Assembly (NCBI GenBank): GCA_031268065.1
Contig: JAIRXX010000137.1
Span: 1-10,675 of the forward strand
Direction: 5' to 3'
DNA: 10,675 bases
Origin: Propionibacteriaceae bacterium
GTDB taxonomy: Bacteria; Actinomycetota; Actinomycetes; Propionibacteriales; Propionibacteriaceae
Under the pieces are notes generated by a model. It ran no database searches. It saw nothing but the letters and a program-made list of their open reading frames with translations, and was not told the origin of the DNA. The position numbers and the translations under genes were made by a program. Of this stretch, positions 6,666 through 10,675 are shown in pieces. Each line of letters begins with the position of its first letter. The stretch's first letter is position 1.

Positions 6666-8279
6666 TCAGTTTACCGGGGAACTGCCCAATGTCACCGCTG
6701 CTGAATGCTCAACTCCGGAGGGGTCGATCCAAGTCACTTGGACCACAGTCCCCGGCTCCAACGCCCGAATCACATTGGCCAGATTGGTGTCTCCCCTGAC
6801 TTCGGTGGAGTCGACCTGGGTCAGCGTCGAACCCGGCGCTATGCCGGCCTGGTCTGCGGGGCTGTCTTTGGCGATTTCTTGGATTTGGCGGCCCAGCCGA
6901 TGTCCTCTTTCCGGCACCACGGTGATCCCGATATAGCCCGCCGGGCCGACGCGGACACTGCCCTCGTCGTGTCCGGCCTCAATGACGCGGACTATGGCCA
7001 TCGCGTCAGCAATCGGGATGGCGAAAGACATCGATTCTTTCTGAGACCCTGCCGTCGTCATTCCGGTGACTTGGGCTTGGGAATCGAACATTGGGCCGCC
7101 AGAATCGCCGGGAACGGCGTTCGCATTCGACGCGATCAGGCCTTCCAGGTTCTCCTCCGCGCCCCAGGGGGAATCGGAACTCACCGTCAAAGATTGGTCC
7201 ATCCCGAGCACTTGGCCGTTGGCCCGGATCAGCACGCCGCCGCCCTCGGCATTGCCGACCACCGAGACCGCATCGCCATTGTGCAGGGTGTCGTAATCCA
7301 AGGTCACCGTTTGCAGGCCGTTGGCGTCGTCCAATTGCAGCAGGGCTACGTCGCGTTGCGCGTCAAAGCCCACAACGGTTGCGGAATATGTCTTGCCGGT
7401 GTCGACGATGGTGGCGGTCAGCGATTCAGTTCCGGCAACGACATGGTAGTTGGTGAGGATTTTCCCTGCAGCATCGAGCACCATTCCGGTCCCGGCGCTT
7501 TGCGAATTGCCGGAAATGCCCCAGATGAGCACGATCCCCTTGGATTGCTCGGCGGTCACCGAGGTGTCCGCATTGCGGTAGTTGTCGTCCGACCGCTGGT
7601 TCGGCTGCTGGTTCGGCTGTACGGGCTGCTCGGGCTGCGTCACCGAAGGCCGCTCCGTCTGGCTCAAGCTGGAGATTAGCTGGCCGCCCACGGCGAACGA
7701 GCCGATGCCGAGCAGGAAGGACACCAGCATGGCCAGCACCGTCATCCCCCGGCGTTGTTTGGGTTTGGCGGCTGGGGGTGTCGCCGCTGGCGGCTGCCAT
7801 TGCGGGTAGCCGCTGTAGCCCAGCGGATAGCCGGTGCTGGTGGGCGCTGCCGGAGGCGGGGGCGGGGGCGGGGTAAAGGCATTCCCCCAGGTGTTCGACT
7901 GGGTTGGCGCCGCCTGGCTGGACTGGTAAGCGGGCTGTCCGTCCGGCGCTGGGGCTGTGGAGGCAGTCGCCGCACTGGCCGCAATGCCCGGACCGCTGGC
8001 CCAATGCTGGGCTGCCGTCGGGAAGTTGTACGTGGACGGCGCCCAGGCTTGGGACGGCTGGGCAGGCGGCGGCCAAGCCTGCGCGTCAGCAGTAGGCGGC
8101 GGCCAGGCTTGGGCTTGCCAGGCTTGGGGTTGCACCTGGCTTGCACCTGGCGCGGGTGGCCAAGCTTGAGTGCTGGGAGCCGGAGTTTGGGCTGCCGCAG
8201 GGGATGGCGAAATCTCCGCCCCAGTGTTGGGCGGTGTGCTCTGATCGCCTGCTAAGGGCTTGTTCTCAAACTCAGCCAT
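6666..8279 (-). CDS. Membrane-anchored HtrA/DegP-like trypsin-fold serine protease with PDZ domain
   Basis: Probably cleaves misfolded or specific envelope proteins outside the membrane. The 537-residue protein has a Pro/Gln/Ala/Trp-rich cytoplasmic region (1-175) with repeated QAW(PPP) units and seven consecutive prolines (137-143), then a basic KPKQRR, one transmembrane helix (about 179-204) and a Gln/Pro linker. The protease domain (about 238-435) has an intact triad: His279 in LTNYHVVAG, Asp310 in AQRDVALLQL and Ser393 in PGDSGGPMF. A PDZ domain (about 445-530) follows, with the carboxylate-binding-type segment GYIGITV. The ATG start is preceded by AAGGAG at ideal spacing; an in-frame ATG 18 codons upstream is less likely. 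The upstream neighbour is a clear paralogue lacking the triad. Overall layout resembles mycobacterial PepD/HtrA-type proteins, but the exact orthology is not established. Confidence 0.9.
   Translation of the reverse strand: MAEFENKPLAGDQSTPPNTGAEISPSPAAAQTPAPSTQAWPPAPGASQVQPQAWQAQAWPPPTADAQAWPPPAQPSQAWAPSTYNFPTAAQHWASGPGIAASAATASTAPAPDGQPAYQSSQAAPTQSNTWGNAFTPPPPPPPAAPTSTGYPLGYSGYPQWQPPAATPPAAKPKQRRGMTVLAMLVSFLLGIGSFAVGGQLISSLSQTERPSVTQPEQPVQPNQQPNQRSDDNYRNADTSVTAEQSKGIVLIWGISGNSQSAGTGMVLDAAGKILTNYHVVAGTESLTATIVDTGKTYSATVVGFDAQRDVALLQLDDANGLQTVTLDYDTLHNGDAVSVVGNAEGGGVLIRANGQVLGMDQSLTVSSDSPWGAEENLEGLIASNANAVPGDSGGPMFDSQAQVTGMTTAGSQKESMSFAIPIADAMAIVRVIEAGHDEGSVRVGPAGYIGITVVPERGHRLGRQIQEIAKDSPADQAGIAPGSTLTQVDSTEVRGDTNLANVIRALEPGTVVQVTWIDPSGVEHSAAVTLGSSPVN
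8130..8151. repeat. 11-bp perfect tandem duplication inside the protease gene
   Basis: TTGCACCTGGC occurs twice head to tail on the plus strand, within the part coding for the QAW-rich cytoplasmic region. The unit is not a multiple of three, so loss or gain of one copy would shift the reading frame. Confidence 0.6.
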
Positions 8280-8285
8280 CGGTCT

Positions 8286-8291
8286 CTCCTT
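8286..8291 (-). promoter_or_regulatory. Ribosome binding site deciding the protease start
   Basis: AAGGAG on the minus strand lies 6 bases upstream of the ATG at 8279. It is the strongest Shine-Dalgarno in the window and rules against the upstream in-frame ATG at 8333. Confidence 0.8.
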
Positions 8292-8327
8292 GGTCAATCC
8301 TACCTTTGCCAGGAATCCAGTTTGCTT

Positions 8328-8346
8328 GCCCAATCCAAGCTTGGGC
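8328..8346. repeat. Small hairpin in the gap between the two protease-like genes
   Basis: GCCCAA and TTGGGC are exact inverted arms around a 7-base loop, with an overlapping CCAAGCTTGG palindrome. No T-run follows on the minus strand, so it is a weak terminator candidate; it may be an operator or a 5'-UTR structure. Confidence 0.4.
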
Positions 8347-8371
8347 TGTGAGAAGTCTGTGTGAAGCTGTG
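8346..8371. promoter_or_regulatory. Three helically phased CTGTG direct repeats upstream of the active protease gene
   Basis: On the plus strand CTGTG starts at 8346, 8357 and 8367, giving 11- and 10-base spacing. On the minus strand these read CTCACAG, CACACAG and TTCACAG. Tandem half-sites one helical turn apart are typical of OmpR-family response regulators. The array lies about 67-92 bases upstream of the start codon. No regulator gene is in the window, so function is inferred. Confidence 0.35.
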
Positions 8372-8382
8372 AATCCGCACCG

Positions 8383-9699
8383 TTAGTTGAACTCGCTTAG
8401 CTGGACTTCGACGCTGGCTGACTTCCGCTCTCCGGCGGCGTTCGTCCAGGACAGCTTCACTTGCGTCCCCGGCTTGAGCATCCGCACCACGTTGTCGGCG
8501 TCCTGCAATTCTCCGAATTTGTCACCGTCGATGGACACCAGGACGTCGCCTGCTTTGAGGCCAGCTTCCGCAGCCGGTCCGTCGCTGACTGATTCCACCA
8601 ATGCGCCAGCCTCGCCCTCCTGTTTGGGGGAGAGGTCCAAGCCCAGATAGCCCGGACGGCCTAAGTGCAGCGTGGCTGGCTCAGCCTCCTCGGCCAAGAT
8701 ATTGTCGGCGGCTGCGGTGACTTCGCTGATCGGCAGCGCGAAGGCGCTGGCGCCAGGCCCAATCGCCATCGCGGTTACTTCGGAGTATTCGTTCGTCAAA
8801 ACGCAGCCTGGGTCTAGTGTCACATCCAGCAATTCCCAGACATCGGGGACTTTGGTCTCAGACCCGTCACCGGAGAAGTCGATGGCAGCGGCGGTGGCAT
8901 AACTGATGGATTCAACCAGATAGCCATATTCCTGCCAGCTGCAGGCGTAGTAAGGGGTGCTGTCTCCATCCACGTCTTCCGCCGTCGTCACCGGTGTCCA
9001 GCCGTAGTCCTCGTCCACACCAAGTATCGCTATGTCTCGGGTGGGGTCGAAACCGAGCAGCGTGGCTTCCGCTTCCCACCCTGAAACAGTGACCCTGCTT
9101 GAACCGGCCAACGCGCTATAGCTGGTGGCGATCAGGTTGGAGCTGAGCGGCACCCCGCCGCTGGTGAGGGAGTCGTCGGAGAGGGCTTCGTTGGTGATAT
9201 CGAGGGAGAGCAATTCGGGGGCGCTGATGTGATCGCCGTCGGGGTAATCAATGGATGAGGGAGGTAGCGGGGCATCGGCGATGAAAGAGGTGATGACGTT
9301 GAGCGAGATCACCGCTGCCAGGATCGCCATCACGACCCGGCCAGGCGTTACTTTCCGGCGCTTGGGTACCCAGAAACCCGGCATTGGCCCGCGCGGCTGG
9401 GCATTCGCCATTTTGCCGCTGGCGGTGGCGGCTGGATTGTAAGTGGCGAAGGTGGGTGGACTGGCTGTGGGCTGTCCACCGTATTGCGGTGCTGGCTGCG
9501 CTGGGTATGCCTGCGCCGGGCTGGGCGGAGTCGGGGCTGACTGCAAGGTTTGGGCTGGCTGCGGGAGCCGGTAGCTGTCCGCTTCGGTCATCTGCGGCAA
9601 GTCCTGGACTGCCTCGACCTGGTAGCCGCCGTCCGGTGTCTGGGTCAGCCCGAATGGGTCAGCGGGAAAGAACGGGTCAGCTATGTCTTTTTCAGCCAT
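8383..9699 (-). CDS. Membrane-anchored trypsin-fold pseudoprotease with PDZ domain
   Basis: A 438-residue paralogue of the adjacent HtrA-like protease. It has a Pro/Gln/Tyr-rich cytoplasmic region (1-115) ending in PKRRK, a transmembrane helix (about 121-142), a degenerate trypsin-like domain (about 175-335) and a well-kept PDZ domain (about 345-435). Direct comparison shows IATSYSALAG where the neighbour has ILTNYHVVAG, so the catalytic His is Ser195. FDPTRDIAIL keeps the Asp (Asp222). LDPGCV stands where the neighbour has GDSGGP, so the nucleophile is Pro297. It should therefore be unable to cleave peptides. The PDZ half aligns end to end (GYLGLDL, GPAAEAGLKAGDVL, VVRMLKPGTQVKLSW). The only two cysteines, Cys253 and Cys299, flank the dead site. 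The start is the ATG after GAAGG; a longer in-frame reading exists from 9819. The likely role is scaffold, sensor or regulator of the active protease (inference). Confidence 0.85.
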   Translation of the reverse strand: MAEKDIADPFFPADPFGLTQTPDGGYQVEAVQDLPQMTEADSYRLPQPAQTLQSAPTPPSPAQAYPAQPAPQYGGQPTASPPTFATYNPAATASGKMANAQPRGPMPGFWVPKRRKVTPGRVVMAILAAVISLNVITSFIADAPLPPSSIDYPDGDHISAPELLSLDITNEALSDDSLTSGGVPLSSNLIATSYSALAGSSRVTVSGWEAEATLLGFDPTRDIAILGVDEDYGWTPVTTAEDVDGDSTPYYACSWQEYGYLVESISYATAAAIDFSGDGSETKVPDVWELLDVTLDPGCVLTNEYSEVTAMAIGPGASAFALPISEVTAAADNILAEEAEPATLHLGRPGYLGLDLSPKQEGEAGALVESVSDGPAAEAGLKAGDVLVSIDGDKFGELQDADNVVRMLKPGTQVKLSWTNAAGERKSASVEVQLSEFN

Positions 9700-9839
9700 T
9701 TCGCCCGCCTTCGTCCGCGCACCAATGGCTTCATTATGGCGGGTTGGCCAAAATTTAGGAATCTTATTGTCGGGCAGTGCCAATCGGCGGCAATTTGGTT
9801 GGCTGTTCTGGGTTGGCAAATCCTGGGCTGATTGGCTGG
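9700..9839. other. Intergenic region upstream of the pseudoprotease
   Basis: This 140-base gap separates the pilin-like genes from the protease pair. It includes an A+T-rich patch (about 9750-9770) and, on the minus strand, a -10-like CATAAT at 9733-9738 with no matching -35. GGTTGGC occurs three times (9742-9748, 9797-9803, 9811-9817). The gap suggests a separate promoter for the protease pair, but none is convincing. No intrinsic terminator was seen after the pilin-like genes. Confidence 0.4.
9708..9712 (-). promoter_or_regulatory. Ribosome binding site deciding the pseudoprotease start
   Basis: GAAGG on the minus strand lies 8 bases upstream of the ATG at 9699. The resulting N-terminus MAEKDIADPF begins with MAE like that of the paralogue, supporting this start over the upstream in-frame ATG at 9819. 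Confidence 0.5.
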
Positions 9840-10322
9840 CTATGCGGCCAATCTCCCGGCATACGCCGTTCGGCTCACCAGGTGGGTGAGGCCGAAAATG
9901 GTGAAATCTCCCTCCACGACCACGCTGACCACTTGGTCGAAGGCGTCGCCGTGGCGCTGGCAGCTCGTCAATCTGACCTCATTTCCCGCTGCCACCCCCC
10001 CAGCGGCGGCGCATCCCTTGGCGGCTGCTGAGACGGCCACCAGGTCGGCCGCCTGGCTCACCTGTTGCAACCGGGCCGCGTAGGCCCCGCCGCCGAGCAG
10101 CGCCACCGCCAGCAGGCAGCCGACAATGATCGCCGCCAAGGCCAGGCTGGTCCCCGAGCCGCGTTCGCCGCGCAGTTGGGGTGAACTCCGCCCCGGTGGC
10201 CGCCGCGCCGCCGTCTTCGCCGGGCATTTGATCGCCTGGTCGCCACTTGGCTGGGATTCATCCACGCGCCAACGGCTCCGCTGGGGCGGATGCCGTGCGG
10301 CTACCGCGCCGCCGAGGCTCAT
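9840..10322 (-). CDS. TadE-like pilin-related membrane protein of the Rv3654c type
   Basis: A 160-residue protein. A basic, Pro/Ser-rich N-terminus (1-54) leads to ERG-SGTSLALAAIIVGCLLAVALLGGGAYAARLQQ, a class III (type IV pilin-like) leader and hydrophobic helix with a likely processing site after Gly55. AADLVAVSAAAKGCA (91-105) matches the AADLAALAAA pattern of Rv3654c-type proteins, and a second cysteine (Cys121) pairs with Cys104 as in that family. The start overlaps the upstream stop as ATGA and is preceded by GGTGGAG at 5 bases, so it is well supported even though the resulting leader is much longer than in M. tuberculosis Rv3654c as I recall it. A GTG at 10265 is an alternative start. 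It probably acts as a minor pilin or assembly factor of the Tad system. The usual Glu at position +5 of the mature protein is absent (Leu60). Confidence 0.75.
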   Translation of the reverse strand: MSLGGAVAARHPPQRSRWRVDESQPSGDQAIKCPAKTAARRPPGRSSPQLRGERGSGTSLALAAIIVGCLLAVALLGGGAYAARLQQVSQAADLVAVSAAAKGCAAAGGVAAGNEVRLTSCQRHGDAFDQVVSVVVEGDFTIFGLTHLVSRTAYAGRLAA

Positions 10323-10666
10323 CGGTTCTCCACCAATACTTGCGCCTGGGTTTGCAGCGGCACGGCTGGCAGCCAACTCGCCCAGGGGCGTGCCGCCAGA
10401 CTCACCCGCACCCGGACGCTCTCGCCGGTGCGGAAAATCTCGACTTCGGCTTCAGCGGGCGCGTCAGCGATGGCCAACTGCGCACCGGCGTGGTCGCCAC
10501 GTGCCTCTTGCCGGGCCACTTCGCCAGCTGTCGCCTGGCAGGAGGCCAAAAGCAGCAGCAGCGCGACCACCCAGGCCACCAAGATGACGAATCCGGCCAC
10601 GAAGAGCCAAGCGAAGGCCAATTCTGCGGTCACCATGCCGCGCTGATCCCTTGAATGCGCGCGCAT
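10319..10666 (-). CDS. TadE-family minor pilin of the Rv3655c type (5' end possibly beyond the window)
   Basis: A 115-residue protein with a short basic leader MRAHSRDQRG followed by MVTAELAFAWLFVAGFVILV and a long hydrophobic helix to about residue 42. The site Gly10/Met11 with Glu15 (+5) is the classic prepilin-peptidase signature. QATAGEVARQEARGD (44-58) is the conserved stretch after the helix in TadE proteins. A small beta-rich C-terminus (about 72-113) follows. It would be a minor pilin of the Flp/Tad secretion system at the cytoplasmic membrane. The ATG at 10666 fits a normal leader length, but only nine bases precede it in the window and the frame stays open, so a farther start cannot be excluded. 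The downstream Rv3654c-like gene begins within its stop codon. Confidence 0.8.
   Translation of the reverse strand: MRAHSRDQRGMVTAELAFAWLFVAGFVILVAWVVALLLLLASCQATAGEVARQEARGDHAGAQLAIADAPAEAEVEIFRTGESVRVRVSLAARPWASWLPAVPLQTQAQVLVENR
10328..10334 (-). promoter_or_regulatory. Ribosome binding site deciding the Rv3654c-like start
   Basis: GGTGGAG on the minus strand lies 5 bases before the ATG that overlaps the preceding TGA. It sits inside the 3' end of the upstream TadE gene, indicating coupled translation. Confidence 0.65.
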
Positions 10667-10675
10667 TCCAGTTCT

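Noticed and set aside
6705..7679. Plus-strand open frame (324 codons) antisense to the protease gene
   Set aside because: The minus strand carries an intact His/Asp/Ser triad and PDZ domain. The plus-strand product is His/Arg-rich noise.
9700..9819. N-terminal extension of the pseudoprotease to the ATG at 9819
   Set aside because: The extra 40 residues resemble translated intergenic DNA, while the ATG at 9699 has a ribosome binding site and gives an N-terminus like that of the paralogue.

Overview
The window comes from a G+C-rich actinomycete (Actinomycetota). The evidence is the gene content and order: a TadE pilin-like pair of the Rv3655c/Rv3654c type, then topA without zinc fingers and with a Lys/Arg-rich tail, then tmk, then a DnaX-like delta-prime gene, then a lipoprotein peptidase of the SlpD/SlpE/TAP type. 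A Propionibacteriaceae-like or related host is plausible, but family rank cannot be settled from this window. Every convincing gene is on the minus strand, so transcription runs from the right edge to the left edge. The long plus-strand reading frames are antisense shadows.

Right part (about 9.8-10.7 kb): the end of a Tad/Flp-type pilus or secretion cluster, with two small pilin-like membrane proteins joined by an ATGA stop/start overlap.

Middle-right (about 6.7-9.7 kb): two adjacent paralogous membrane-anchored proteins. Each has a Pro-rich cytoplasmic N-terminus, one transmembrane helix, a trypsin-like domain and a PDZ domain. The downstream one keeps an intact His/Asp/Ser triad. The upstream one has lost the His and the GDSGG nucleophile motif and looks like a pseudoprotease. 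The gap between them carries three helically phased CTGTG repeats and a small hairpin. This pair is the most interesting content of the window.

Middle-left (about 2.1-6.6 kb): a housekeeping block of DNA topology and replication genes: topA, tmk eight bases downstream, and holB about 60 bases further on.

Left part (1 to about 1.95 kb): a DoxX-family membrane protein with a long acidic cytoplasmic N-terminus, followed by an overlapping gene for a secreted lipoprotein alpha/beta hydrolase whose C-terminus lies outside the window.

Functionally, the window joins a cell-envelope module (pilin-like proteins, HtrA-like protease pair, DoxX protein, lipoprotein peptidase) to a replication/topology module. 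No RNA genes, insertion sequences, CRISPR arrays or phage genes were seen, and no gene-free stretch exceeds about 140 bases.
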